From Nitrospirota bacterium (GTDB taxonomy: Bacteria; Nitrospirota; UBA9217): a DNA stretch of 64,000 nt. The notes under the pieces are model-generated. The model saw only the letters and a program-made list of their open reading frames with translations. It ran no database searches and was not told where the DNA came from. Both the position numbers and the translations under genes were made by a program. Positions 23,698-33,293 of this stretch are shown here, one piece after another (positions within the stretch are counted from its first letter, which is position 1; every line of letters begins with the position of its first letter). The stretch is from NCBI GenBank assembly GCA_020052615.1, contig JAGVOT010000128.1:1-64000 (forward strand). Reading direction: 5' to 3'.

Positions 23698-26208
23698 ATG
23701 GACAAGATATTAGAGTCACTTCACAAATTGACTTATACCACATTGGAAAATCATGTCGATCCCCAATCAAGCCCATATTTTCAAAATCGTGCAGGAAATA
23801 ATCTACTCCAGTTGCTGCACTCTAAAGTAATATCAGCCGCTCTACTTACCTCCGAGCAATTATACATCTGCGATCAGACAGTAGTTTTTTTATTGGACCT
23901 GATAAAAACACCTGATAACCTCAAGGGATCGTTGGCGTCTGAAAAGTGCGTTTTTCATCTCCTGGATGTTGCATTTAAGAGCATTGATCTCGCGCAAAAC
24001 GAGCATCGCCTGATCACTGCCATTACCTCAAACTGGTTTAACGTATTACATGCTGCACCGCTCTCGGCACTCTATTTACGAAAACCGCATTTTGACGAGT
24101 CGCTTTTTACTGCAATGCATTTGGAACTTTGGAAACACTCCATTCCGTCAGACGGCAATATACCATCACTCTATTTCGCCTATGGTTTCTTATTTCACCA
24201 AACACTCCGTCGTCAACTTGTTAAAGAAAATACGATGCATGATTATGTCCGCGCAGTACGCTATCTGTTTGAGTGCATGCCTGATGACATCAAGATGACT
24301 CCAACGGCACAGCACCCACACAGAATGCCGATTGAATATGTGAGACGGGCTTTTGATTTTTTTCGTCATTCAAAACAGCGGCCTGATTCCGATCAAGGAG
24401 ATCGCTATGAAAATATAATTAAGTTTCTGCTTCGTTTCGGCGTCGCCAAGCCGAAAAGGAGCTCACCTCGCGGTGACAAGACAGATTCCGATGAGATACA
24501 GCCTCCGGACGGTGTCGTAAGAACGGGTATTTCCGACTTCCACAATGTCCACAACATTGAACTGATGGATATCGTTAACGATGAGGAACTCGACGATAAT
24601 TTCGAGTCGCCATTAGCTCATGACGCAGTAATTCTTGACGGGCACCAGATAACGTCAAGTCATCGTCCCTATCTGAATACCGCTTTAGGTTCTCACATCA
24701 AGACAATTCGATTGAATTTGCCTTTTTCTCCGCAGCTTGATGTTTTTCATTTATCAATTGTTTATTCAGCCATGTTTCGTCAATGGAAACATGACTTTAG
24801 CCCTGATTTAACGCATTACATAAAGTCGGTTTGGACTTTCATTTTTATTTTGATACATACAGGCATTGATTGTTATTCACTTCTCGACATGGTACATGAC
24901 AAGTCTCTTAATGAGGCCGAGCTTTGTCTTGAAAAAGAGGCTGGTCGTTACTATCTTTGTCAGCGTTCATTCTTAAAACGCAACCTGCCTGAACATAATC
25001 CTAGGTGTCACCGGGCCGACATATTAGTCCGTATTCCGATGCCCGTTCCGATTTGCAGAATGCTTGCGGAGATTGACTCTGACAGTGGCTTCGTATTCAG
25101 CTACTTGAGCGGAAGATTAAGACATCAGTTGACTGTAGACGATGTACAACGTTTCCTTGAAAAAGAGGTTAATGCATCTCCCGAAGGATTTGGCTTCAAG
25201 CTAAATATTAAACTGGCTCATTTTAAATGGGGATTTCGTTATCTCTATGAACGTCAGGGCTTGAGCTCAACGATCTGCAGCTATATTTCAGGGAAAGATG
25301 TTCTTAACAGTGCATCAACAAGGGCTCATTATATAAACATTAAACACGCTGAATTGGAACGAAGTTATCTGAATGCTTTTCATAGTATTCACCAGTCTAT
25401 CATTGGCAATCTAAAGCAAGCTGCCGTTTCACGATACATAATATCTTGGGACGGCAATATACCGTCTATTTTCCTTCCCGCTGAAGCCCCGGATATATCC
25501 TCAAGTGATTTAATTGGAGTTGGATACGGATCACCCGCCGTTCCGAAGGAGGAAGAGGTGCGCGATCTTATCAACAAACTGCTTGTCGCAATGACAAACG
25601 AGAAAACAACGTACGACCGGCATAATCTATACACAATCTATGTGGTTATTGTTTTGCAACTCGTTACCGGGTTGCGGCCCAGGAATAAGCCGGACATCCG
25701 CGCCTGTCACTTTGATGACGTTTGTGGAACTATTACCATTTCGGACAAGCAAAGCGCATCCTATTTTGAAAGCAGAACACTGCCATTGCCGCCTGTTGTA
25801 AACGATTTATTGCGATCACTTATCTCGGGAAGCAACCGGTTAATCAACTTTATTGCGCGCACTAGCCCTGCTATATTGTTTGACACAAGGGAACATCCAG
25901 TCTTTTTCTTTTTGGTAAATGGCAAGTTTGATAATTTCATGTTGCGCGACATGAAATCGATTATGTCCAAATATGATTTGAATCTGGAACTCCCTGACAA
26001 CTTCGCCCGACAATTTTTGCGAAATGAACTTTGGCTGAAAGGCATTTTCGACGATGCTGCTGATATCTTTCTCGGTCATCAGCGTGGAGGCAAAGAAATG
26101 CTCGGCGCGGCTTCATCGACTGTCCCATCTGCCGGTTGCGAATGGGGGTTCGAAGTGATCTGCGCTATGCTCGAAAGGATTGGGGTCAAATATGCCTCCT
26201 ACGAATGA
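23698..26208 (+). CDS. Large tyrosine-recombinase-like protein without visible nucleophile Tyr
   Basis: An 836-residue protein whose last 200 residues resemble the integrase catalytic domain: the first Arg in TGLRPRNKPDI (about 658), a Lys in ISDKQSASYF, an Arg-rich helix FARQFLRNELW and LGHQRGGKEM near 793. After that point the usual Tyr is missing; the tail reads ASSTVPSAGCEWGFEV. The N-terminal 600 residues are mostly helical and unassigned. The ATG at 23698 follows the previous stop by one base. It overlaps the start of the next, fully equipped recombinase. The two may act together with unequal roles, as in multi-recombinase elements such as Tn554. Confidence 0.7.
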   Translation: MDKILESLHKLTYTTLENHVDPQSSPYFQNRAGNNLLQLLHSKVISAALLTSEQLYICDQTVVFLLDLIKTPDNLKGSLASEKCVFHLLDVAFKSIDLAQNEHRLITAITSNWFNVLHAAPLSALYLRKPHFDESLFTAMHLELWKHSIPSDGNIPSLYFAYGFLFHQTLRRQLVKENTMHDYVRAVRYLFECMPDDIKMTPTAQHPHRMPIEYVRRAFDFFRHSKQRPDSDQGDRYENIIKFLLRFGVAKPKRSSPRGDKTDSDEIQPPDGVVRTGISDFHNVHNIELMDIVNDEELDDNFESPLAHDAVILDGHQITSSHRPYLNTALGSHIKTIRLNLPFSPQLDVFHLSIVYSAMFRQWKHDFSPDLTHYIKSVWTFIFILIHTGIDCYSLLDMVHDKSLNEAELCLEKEAGRYYLCQRSFLKRNLPEHNPRCHRADILVRIPMPVPICRMLAEIDSDSGFVFSYLSGRLRHQLTVDDVQRFLEKEVNASPEGFGFKLNIKLAHFKWGFRYLYERQGLSSTICSYISGKDVLNSASTRAHYINIKHAELERSYLNAFHSIHQSIIGNLKQAAVSRYIISWDGNIPSIFLPAEAPDISSSDLIGVGYGSPAVPKEEEVRDLINKLLVAMTNEKTTYDRHNLYTIYVVIVLQLVTGLRPRNKPDIRACHFDDVCGTITISDKQSASYFESRTLPLPPVVNDLLRSLISGSNRLINFIARTSPAILFDTREHPVFFFLVNGKFDNFMLRDMKSIMSKYDLNLELPDNFARQFLRNELWLKGIFDDAADIFLGHQRGGKEMLGAASSTVPSAGCEWGFEVICAMLERIGVKYASYE

Positions 26209-28732
26209 AATGCCAAAGCTCGATGCGACGATCGACGGCATCAACACGATCGCCAACAATTTGAAATTTTGTCACCGACAATACGGGTTCGGAACTACGG
26301 TCATCTTTCAGGTCGCAACAGCACTCGTTAATATGCTGCAGACGAAAGGCGTTCCGCACTTTACCAAATCCGACATTAAAATGCTGGCAGACCGTCTGAC
26401 CGTAGACAGCAATCCCCGTTCCCGCCAGTCATTCCTCCGCCATGACTGCTTGAACCAGTTTATTTTTAATCTGCTCGAAAATGGTCTTATCATCAGCCCT
26501 TTTCATAAGACACCGCTCCAGATTCCGAGAAAACTCATCGTGATCCAGAACGACCACCTGCTCGAGCATGCCCGGTACGCTAATTTGCTTTGCCGGGACA
26601 CACTGGATATTTCACCGTTTACCAGTAGCGACAAACGGGAAGCGGAAATCGACATCATCTGCAAATTCATTACTTCAGCCGCCGTTCATTCGATAATATT
26701 ATACCCGCAATTCTACAAAGATCTCCTGAGCCTCCGGACACATCAGATCGTTGACTATCCTCTGCCCCACGGAGTAACGATTCCGCTTCCTGAGATGAAA
26801 TCTTTCTATCGTTTCTTCTTTTCCTTTCCAACGTCATTCTACTTTTATCAATACTTGTATTTTCGTAGTAAGCACACCACCAAGTTGCCGCTTAATAAGC
26901 ATTTGAATGGCGATGACATAGTTACAGCACCCCTCTATTTTGAATCAAATGATTTTGAGAAGATATACAGGACATGGTCTTCCAAGCGCTTGAAAGCCTA
27001 TGGAGTTTCGCTTCCGTTTGGAATAAATATTCGGAAGCTTCCTGAATACGTAAGAATGGCGTCTACTCTGAATTTGACGGGAAACACGGACACTATTCAA
27101 TCGCACCCGCCCTATATTCTGTCAATACAATCAAGGATGGTAAAAAATACGAGTTTCAAACAGCCATTTCTCGAATCATCCATCTGGGCACCTTTTCTAT
27201 ATCGTAATTACGCTAATTCCGATGAACCTTATAAGAAGTACGGTCTTTATTACTCAAGCATTCGGCTAAAAATGCTGAATGATGAAATTGTAGATGTCAG
27301 GACATCGTTGATGAATTTGAAGCCCTGTGGGCCGATTGTCAAGTCCGGCGCAGGAGACAGGATATTCGACATCGTCATGTCCGCGAGAAATACCTTATCT
27401 GATGTCGATTTTAACAATTTTCTGTTGTATGCTCAGTGGATCCAGGACATGCTGCTTCAAAAGAGAAGAAAGCTGTCTATTAAGAGCGTAAATGATTACG
27501 CTTCCGGCGTTCCACATCTGCTTTACCAACTTTCTAATATCGGAGCTGTACATTCCGTTTCGCCGGACGAACTGGTCGAGACACTTGGCAAGGTCTTGGC
27601 AAAATTTACGGTAAAGCAGATACGAACTTCGCTCAAGGATTTTCTCGCCTTTGTGGAATCTGTATATCCCGATCAATTTCAAATGCCGAACTGGCGATGC
27701 AGGGAACTTCGCAAACGGGACAATCTGCCGCAGAAGCCCTTTATTATTTTTCCGGATCTGACCGATGCGCTCGATCGGTGTTTCAGCGTCTTCAGCGCGT
27801 ACATACGCCGATACAAAGATGAGCGTTTACGTTTCATATTGATGGATCGCGCGCGCAAAAAAGCGCGAATTATCCGCCTGATGATACAATTGTCGTTCTA
27901 TGGAGGGTTGCGGATAGGAGAAATCGTCAACTTGAAGCTGGAAAACATCATCTACAACAATGGAATGACACTTTGCATTCGGTGGACAAAATCCAGAAAC
28001 GGCGTCAGAAACATTCCTATTGAGATTCTGTCTACAAGCGATTTCATGCTTGATTTTACGAACTACTACAAAGAGCGATTGTCAGAGGCCGAGAGCTATG
28101 GAGAGTATCTCTTTGTAAATATCCCGGTATTCGAAGGTTCTCAAAATAGCGAAAACAGCAATGCGTATAAATGTCGTTGGGACAGCAGCCATGTGTCATC
28201 GGAGGTCAGCAGAGTCTTTGAAGCTATTGGCATAGCCGGAATCCGATTTCATGAACTGCGACATGCTTTTGCTAATCTGCTGATCCTCCGGCTATATTGC
28301 ATATTTTATAAGAGTGACATTCCGGCCGATGTTCCCCTCTTTCAGCATGCGCTTTTTCAGCCGAATCATTTGGAGAAGCTGAGACTCCTGATTCTGGGGC
28401 ATGATGACCAAAGATTTGGAAGAGAATCTTTTGTGTATTTGATAGAAACCCTGAGCCAGGCGCTCGGACATGGGAGCACCGACGTCACTATTGAGCGGTA
28501 TCTTCACGTTTCCGATGTTATTTTTTACTTTATTTTAAAGAGAAGGTTCCAGAAATACGTTAAGTTGTACGCAAGGGATCTGCAGAACATCTTAAATATC
28601 AGCTATCCCACTTTGCCGAGATTCATGAAAGGGCCGGGTAAAAAAACACTTAATACTGAAGATGTCCTGGAATGTATGAGGGAAAGACTGTTCAAAGTGA
28701 AAAAGGGTAAGCGGATAGTACGGTTGGCTTAA
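26192..28732 (+). CDS. Large tyrosine recombinase/integrase with complete active site
   Basis: An 846-residue integrase. The catalytic residues are all visible near the C-terminus: Arg in YGGLRIGEIVNLKLE (about 572), Lys in RWTKSRNGVRN, HxxR in FHELRHAFANLL (about 687), His in ALGHGSTDVT (about 759) and the nucleophile Tyr in TIERYLHVSD (about 769). The preceding 570 residues, far more than the ~170 of phage integrases, must hold core-binding and extra domains. I use the ATG at 26192, which lies 17 bases inside the previous gene; an upstream TTG is less likely. It is the probable enzyme that inserted this element at tRNA-fMet. Confidence 0.88.
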   Translation: MPPTNEMPKLDATIDGINTIANNLKFCHRQYGFGTTVIFQVATALVNMLQTKGVPHFTKSDIKMLADRLTVDSNPRSRQSFLRHDCLNQFIFNLLENGLIISPFHKTPLQIPRKLIVIQNDHLLEHARYANLLCRDTLDISPFTSSDKREAEIDIICKFITSAAVHSIILYPQFYKDLLSLRTHQIVDYPLPHGVTIPLPEMKSFYRFFFSFPTSFYFYQYLYFRSKHTTKLPLNKHLNGDDIVTAPLYFESNDFEKIYRTWSSKRLKAYGVSLPFGINIRKLPEYVRMASTLNLTGNTDTIQSHPPYILSIQSRMVKNTSFKQPFLESSIWAPFLYRNYANSDEPYKKYGLYYSSIRLKMLNDEIVDVRTSLMNLKPCGPIVKSGAGDRIFDIVMSARNTLSDVDFNNFLLYAQWIQDMLLQKRRKLSIKSVNDYASGVPHLLYQLSNIGAVHSVSPDELVETLGKVLAKFTVKQIRTSLKDFLAFVESVYPDQFQMPNWRCRELRKRDNLPQKPFIIFPDLTDALDRCFSVFSAYIRRYKDERLRFILMDRARKKARIIRLMIQLSFYGGLRIGEIVNLKLENIIYNNGMTLCIRWTKSRNGVRNIPIEILSTSDFMLDFTNYYKERLSEAESYGEYLFVNIPVFEGSQNSENSNAYKCRWDSSHVSSEVSRVFEAIGIAGIRFHELRHAFANLLILRLYCIFYKSDIPADVPLFQHALFQPNHLEKLRLLILGHDDQRFGRESFVYLIETLSQALGHGSTDVTIERYLHVSDVIFYFILKRRFQKYVKLYARDLQNILNISYPTLPRFMKGPGKKTLNTEDVLECMRERLFKVKKGKRIVRLA

Positions 28733-28791
28733 GCGGCCGCCTGGCACTCTACATTTTTTTTTTGCATTTGCTATGATTTTGATGATTTTCC

Positions 28792-28881
28792 CTAGTCATT
28801 GAGCGCCGTTTCACCGCAGTCGAACGCCTTGCGGTCATGACTCTCACCATCCAGCAGGCAAATGATCAAATCCCCCGCCAT
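28792..28881 (-). pseudogene. TacT-type GNAT toxin, N-terminal stub
   Basis: Starts one base after the antitoxin stop (TGAcATG), as tacAT pairs do. It reads LLDGESHDRKAFDCGETALN, the hallmark opening of TacT acetyltransferase toxins (x-HDR-x-x-F-x-CG-x-x-x-LN). It stops at a TAG after 29 codons, with none of the acetyl-CoA-binding domain. The break falls within 60 bases of the integrase gene end, so insertion or deletion of the recombinase block probably removed the rest. Confidence 0.75.
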
Positions 28882-28882
28882 G

Positions 28883-29185
28883 TCAATCCCGGGATTCAAC
28901 CAGGCGGCCATGGGCACGAACGGCGCCCAGCAACCTTTTGTTCGGTTTCGGCGGTTTTGCCAAGGCGTCAAGGAAGGTCCTCGCGTCACGCGCGGAGAGT
29001 TTTACCACCTCTATGTTTTGCAATACCTCGTTTGCACGTTCAACAGCAGCCTGAACGATAAATTGATTGATGGTGGACCCGTAGATCGCTGCTGCTCGCT
29101 CAATTATTGAGCGGGTCGAGGTCGGCACCCTGGCTGTTACCCGTTCGTCGACGGGCTTTAATTCTTTGGCATGTGTCGTCCTCAT
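28883..29185 (-). CDS. TacA-type (DUF1778) antitoxin
   Basis: A 100-residue antitoxin of the DUF1778/ribbon-helix-helix family. The DNA-binding start is ERVTARVPTSTRSIIERAAA, followed by INQFIVQAAVERANEVL and a C-terminal toxin-binding tail. I take the ATG at 29183-29185 (MRTTHAKELKPVD). In complete systems it represses its operon and neutralises a GNAT toxin that acetylates aminoacyl-tRNA. Here the toxin is only a 29-codon stub, so the antitoxin is an orphan. Orphans can still regulate or cross-neutralise other toxins; which applies is unknown. Confidence 0.8.
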   Translation of the reverse strand: MRTTHAKELKPVDERVTARVPTSTRSIIERAAAIYGSTINQFIVQAAVERANEVLQNIEVVKLSARDARTFLDALAKPPKPNKRLLGAVRAHGRLVESRD

Positions 29186-29312
29186 GGTTAACGTCCTCCG
29201 TTTGTTATACGCTACTCTTATCATGCTGGTGCCATTTTGGCAACAATAATAACGGAGGCTTTACGCGCATTTTCGAACGTAGCGTTTTTTGCCGCCCTTT
29301 TGCATCTCGTCG

Positions 29313-30551
29313 CTACAGTATATCGATGATATTCTCGTCCTCCGGCTGTTCACTGCCCGAAGACCTGTTCCCCTGCGATCGTTCGCCGGCCCGCTGGATA
29401 GAAAGCGATCCCTGAGTGGCAAGAGGAACGATCTTCTCCAGGGGCTTGAACGCTCCGTCCTCCCGGCTGCTGAGAAATACCCACTTTGTCGCCCGGGTAA
29501 TGCCTACGAACAGCAACCGCTCGATGTCCGGCCATTTTGCCCGGGGGAACCAGTCCTTCCCAAGATTGGGCAGAAGAACGCTGTCAAAGGTCAATCCTTT
29601 GGCGCTGTGGTAGGTCATCACCTTCGGCCGGTCGCTGCTGAAATCGAGAGGCATGAACGCAGCACCTTCCCTCGCCCGCTGCACTTCCAGGTCGATTCCC
29701 CGCTTCTTGAGCTCACTTGCATAGGAATATACCAGCTGGTTCGTAGGTAGGAAGACCGCGATGCGGTCGCCTCCTGTCTGTCGGGTCCTGATAGCCGCGG
29801 CCAGCCGGTCCAATTCATCGTGGCGGTCGCTGGCGTAATAAAGGAGCGGAGTCTGGCGTTCTGTCTGGTCTGTATGCGATTGGCTCAGGTAGGAGTCCCG
29901 CTCCTCCCCCTCTGGCAGGAGCGTTGACGCGAGCTTTACGATATAGGGACAGCACCGGTAGGCACCCAGAACCGTCATATTCCGCTTGTTCAGCCCCAGT
30001 TCCCGCATGATCGTCTCTTCCGAAGCCCCGTTGTCGTAGATCTGTTGCTTATGATCCATGGAGACTGTCACATGGCGGGATACAAGCTTCATTGTCTCGA
30101 ATGAGACCGGGTCGAGGTCCTGGCCCTCGTCCACGAGAATGAAGTCATAGGCAGGCGTAGCAGCGCCATTCATTTGGGCGTGCCGAAAGACCTCGTTTCG
30201 TATCGCCCCGTAGTCCGGCCCCCGTCCATTCCAGGGAAGCCGTCCTCCGATGTGCTCCGTGTAATAGAGGTTGCACCAATGGTCGTAGGTCAGGATACAG
30301 TCCTCCGACAGGCCCAACAGCTCCAGGGCCGAACGGATGTACTCCTTCAGCACGTTCGTGAACACGAAGATCCGGAATCTTCCGGGCGCGACGTGCCGCT
30401 CGCGGACAAGCTGCGCCGCCCGGTGCAGGAGGATCATGGTCTTTCCCGACCCAGGCCCGCCGAAGATCACCCGGTGACGGTCCGGCGTAAACAGGACCGC
30501 CCGCTGCTGCTCCGGCGTCAGGTCCCCATAGGGCATAAGCCATGTGGACAC
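29313..30551 (-). CDS. UvrD/PcrA-like superfamily 1 helicase (short)
   Basis: A 412-residue ATPase with SF1A helicase motifs: Q-like LTPEQQRAVL, Walker A GGPGSGKT (about 30), Walker B LVDEGQDLD (about 138), a QQIYD segment, motif V-like YHSAKGLTFDSVLLPN and VGITRATKWVFLSS (motif VI). It lacks the large 1B/2B inserts of UvrD (~720 residues), so it is a compact version like those in defence loci. It starts 2 bases after the Hsp70 stop and is last in a five-gene operon. Substrate could be DNA or RNA; processivity without 2B is doubtful. Confidence 0.88.
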   Translation of the reverse strand: MSTWLMPYGDLTPEQQRAVLFTPDRHRVIFGGPGSGKTMILLHRAAQLVRERHVAPGRFRIFVFTNVLKEYIRSALELLGLSEDCILTYDHWCNLYYTEHIGGRLPWNGRGPDYGAIRNEVFRHAQMNGAATPAYDFILVDEGQDLDPVSFETMKLVSRHVTVSMDHKQQIYDNGASEETIMRELGLNKRNMTVLGAYRCCPYIVKLASTLLPEGEERDSYLSQSHTDQTERQTPLLYYASDRHDELDRLAAAIRTRQTGGDRIAVFLPTNQLVYSYASELKKRGIDLEVQRAREGAAFMPLDFSSDRPKVMTYHSAKGLTFDSVLLPNLGKDWFPRAKWPDIERLLFVGITRATKWVFLSSREDGAFKPLEKIVPLATQGSLSIQRAGERSQGNRSSGSEQPEDENIIDIL

Positions 30552-30553
30552 CT

Positions 30554-32971
30554 CTACCTCCTCGCCGGCGTGGGATCCAGGATCGGCAGTATACCTCCAA
30601 GCTCAGCGGAATTTCCGGCAACCCGCCGCCTTCTCTGCTCGGCCAGTGCCTCTTCTTCTTTCACACTCTTTCCTGCCATCCGGGCAGCCGTCAGGTACCA
30701 TCCCAGTTCCCAATCGTTCAATGATGCGGCCGGCTTAAACTTGATCATTGCCTGATCGAGCGCAGCGGACTTGGCAGTCGTATTTGTCAGGGACTCCTCG
30801 ATCATCGCCTTGAGCGTGTAGCCCGGCCCATCGTCATCGGCGGTAATAGCCTTTTCAATGGACTCCCTGGCCTCGGTGTACTTCTTCCGGCGGCGCTGGG
30901 CCAGCGCCAGGTTGAACCACGGCCCGCCCCAGGCAGTGTTTCGGGCAGCCTCGAGGTAGAGTTTCTCCTCCCGATTTGCGTCGCCCATGGTCCCGCAGAT
31001 CATCGCCATCTTATTCAGGATAAAGGCGTCGGGGCAGTTCTTGCTCCTGAGTACCCGGCCCAGGTACTCGAGCGCCTTCTCGTTCTGGCTGAGCTGTGTA
31101 TATTCGTCGGCAAGTTTCACGATAGCGTCGGCCTGCTTCTCCTTCGGCACCCGGCCGGTCCTGAGGTTCTCCTCAGCCTCATCGATCCGGATCTTCGCGG
31201 CCTGGGGATTCACCACGTTCGTAAGAGGGTTCTGGAGGGTCGCGGTGAACACCTCCGCGTCGGGCGCGCCCGAGAGGCGCATACGCATTTCCAGGACCTG
31301 GTTTTCGTCGAGACGGTATTCGAGGTAAAGCCGGTCACCCCTGTTCACCGGCGCAGGTACCTGCCAGAGGGTCCTAAGGAGCGACCTTCCGTCCTGCTTA
31401 GCCGTTATCTCGACCCGAAGGTCAACAGGCCTGATCAGCGATGAGTCAGGAACAGAAAGCCCCTGCGCCTTGGCAAATGAGCCGTCTGCCGGATAAGGCA
31501 GTTCAGCGCCCTGCGGTATCAGGTCAATGGGTCCGGACTGGGTGTTTATCGAGATGGTGTCGTGACAGACCGGTCTGACCATGGGCTTCCCGGTGAGCGC
31601 CAGGGACAGCGCGTGGTACGCTGCACCGCGGGCAACAGAGGTCTGGAGCGCCTCTGCATCGTCATAGGTGAGCATTTCCGCGTTCGGGAAGAACTCACGC
31701 ACAGCATCGGCCACCTGCGGGATGAGGCATGAGCCGCCCGTGAGCAGGCAGTAGTCGATCTCTGTCCGTTCCAGACGACTCCTTTCGAGCGCGTCCTGGA
31801 GCGGGGCGAAGACCGTGCAGGTCAGGCGGTACTCTGTCTCCCGGGCATACAGAAGGTCCTTCTCAAGAAATGGCACAAGGAGTGTCTCGAACTGTTCGAG
31901 AGACAGAGATGGGTCTATGAGTTTGAGTGTCCTGCCGTCGGTCAGGGTGCATGCATGGGTCCCCGGCTGGCGTTTGAATACATCCTTTTTGGGCATTTTC
32001 TCTAGCGTGCCAAATTTCTTCAGGCGTGTCACCGTGTTACATAGCCCGGTCTTGAGCGCCTCGGCCAAACCGATAAAAGCAGGCTCGATGGAACGCTTCT
32101 TCTCGGCGTACCCGAGGCTGAACTCGTCGAGACCGTTTTGCGACAGGATCTGCGGCAGGAGCACTTCGTAGAGAATGGCGGCATCGATGTCACCGCCGCC
32201 CAGACGATGGTAGCGCGATACGGCTTTTGGGGAAATGCCGGGACGGCCGGAATCCATAGCAGGAGTGAGGGTGAAAACCGCAACGTCGCAGGTCCCTCCG
32301 CCGAAGTCAAAGACGACGAGATTGCTGCTCCTGCCGGGTTCCGGTTTAAAGGCTCCTTCGTTCGTAACAAGATAGTCTATGAAGGCGGCCACAGGCTCGT
32401 CCAGAAGATCATTGGCCGTTATTTTGATACCCGCAAGTTCCGCTGCCCTGAGCGTGTCGGCCCGCTGCCCCGCCTGGAACGACGCTGGGACCGTCACGAC
32501 GATCCTGCTGGCAGGACCATGGCCGTTCGACTCGGCTGCCTGCTTGAGGAAGGAAAGGACTTTTCCGCCGATCTCCGAGGCGCTCCGGAACCCTTCCGGA
32601 GCCTTGTGGTAGGTGCGAAGGACGCCAATGTCGTTCTTGCATTCGTAGAAAATGTTCTTGTTCTGCTCCATACCGACTGCAGCTGAACGTCGAAGCAGTT
32701 GCTTCGCCCCTTCGCCGACGGTTTCCTTGCCATTGTGCAAAGCAACGACCGAGGGCACGAGCACATGGGTATAGGTTCCCTCGGACGTGTCCTGTTTGAC
32801 CTCAAGGCATCGCGCTGACAGCGGAGGCTTCAGCATCGGGTTATAGATCGTCTCTGCGATCGTGGAGTTCGTCGTGCCGAGATCGATGCCAAGAACGCGG
32901 ACCGGACCTTTAGAGTGAAGTATCTGTCTATTATTAGGTAAGAGACTCAGCATGCCGGACATCGAAGTCAC
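30554..32971 (-). CDS. Hsp70-family ATPase with C-terminal TPR repeats
   Basis: An 805-residue chaperone-like protein. The actin-fold ATPase shows phosphate-1 (VLGIDLGTTNSTIAE), phosphate-2 (LVVFDFGGGTCDVAVF) and the adenosine motif (YCLLTGGSCLIPQVADAV) within about 400 residues. A beta-rich substrate-binding-like region follows. Residues about 570-720 form tetratricopeptide helices (EYTQLSQNEKALEYLGRVL, PWFNLALAQRRRKKYTEARE), which normal DnaK lacks. No DnaJ or GrpE gene is near. Hsp70-TPR proteins with small partner proteins occur in defence islands and may sense or sequester a protein partner. It lies 41 bases after an 83-residue gene in the same operon. Confidence 0.9.
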   Translation of the reverse strand: MTSMSGMLSLLPNNRQILHSKGPVRVLGIDLGTTNSTIAETIYNPMLKPPLSARCLEVKQDTSEGTYTHVLVPSVVALHNGKETVGEGAKQLLRRSAAVGMEQNKNIFYECKNDIGVLRTYHKAPEGFRSASEIGGKVLSFLKQAAESNGHGPASRIVVTVPASFQAGQRADTLRAAELAGIKITANDLLDEPVAAFIDYLVTNEGAFKPEPGRSSNLVVFDFGGGTCDVAVFTLTPAMDSGRPGISPKAVSRYHRLGGGDIDAAILYEVLLPQILSQNGLDEFSLGYAEKKRSIEPAFIGLAEALKTGLCNTVTRLKKFGTLEKMPKKDVFKRQPGTHACTLTDGRTLKLIDPSLSLEQFETLLVPFLEKDLLYARETEYRLTCTVFAPLQDALERSRLERTEIDYCLLTGGSCLIPQVADAVREFFPNAEMLTYDDAEALQTSVARGAAYHALSLALTGKPMVRPVCHDTISINTQSGPIDLIPQGAELPYPADGSFAKAQGLSVPDSSLIRPVDLRVEITAKQDGRSLLRTLWQVPAPVNRGDRLYLEYRLDENQVLEMRMRLSGAPDAEVFTATLQNPLTNVVNPQAAKIRIDEAEENLRTGRVPKEKQADAIVKLADEYTQLSQNEKALEYLGRVLRSKNCPDAFILNKMAMICGTMGDANREEKLYLEAARNTAWGGPWFNLALAQRRRKKYTEARESIEKAITADDDGPGYTLKAMIEESLTNTTAKSAALDQAMIKFKPAASLNDWELGWYLTAARMAGKSVKEEEALAEQRRRRVAGNSAELGGILPILDPTPARR

Positions 32972-33012
32972 CTCTTTTCAAAAACATTTGATCCTACGGT
33001 CACGTCACGATT

Positions 33013-33264
33013 CTAAAGGCCAAATTGCTTCTTCATTTCGCTGAACTCACGCTGGTCATCATCCAGAGAGACTCCGACCCAGTCACCGTCGATGAGCGCC
33101 TCGACGATCTTATCTACATATATACTCCCGGTTTCCGTGAATGTACCGTATACCGTAGCTTTCCGAATGTTTTCTCCTTTCGGCTCGTCAACCAGGACTG
33201 CTTCCCATCCATTGCTCATCAGGACTCGCGTGCCCTTCTTTAGCTCGTTCGCCATGATCGCCAT
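33013..33264 (-). CDS. Small conserved-type protein of the ARPP-1/Hsp70 operon (83 residues)
   Basis: Family not recognised. An SH3-like beta fold is suggested by KKGTRVLMSNGWEAVLVDEP and the strands that follow (KATVYGTFTETGSIYVDKI). It ends with an acidic, helical tail (DDDQREFSEMKKQFGL). GGAGG precedes the ATG at 33264. It lies between the 156-residue gene (29 bases) and Hsp70 (41 bases), so it is co-expressed with both and could be a client or adaptor. Confidence 0.75.
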   Translation of the reverse strand: MAIMANELKKGTRVLMSNGWEAVLVDEPKGENIRKATVYGTFTETGSIYVDKIVEALIDGDWVGVSLDDDQREFSEMKKQFGL

Positions 33265-33293
33265 GTTAAACCTCCATTAGAAAGTTTTACGGA

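Noticed and set aside
28735-28790. Terminator after the integrase gene
   Set aside because: There is a ten-T run but no adequate stem before it.
30554-32971. Housekeeping dnaK
   Set aside because: It lacks grpE/dnaJ neighbours, carries TPR repeats and has a divergent substrate-binding region.
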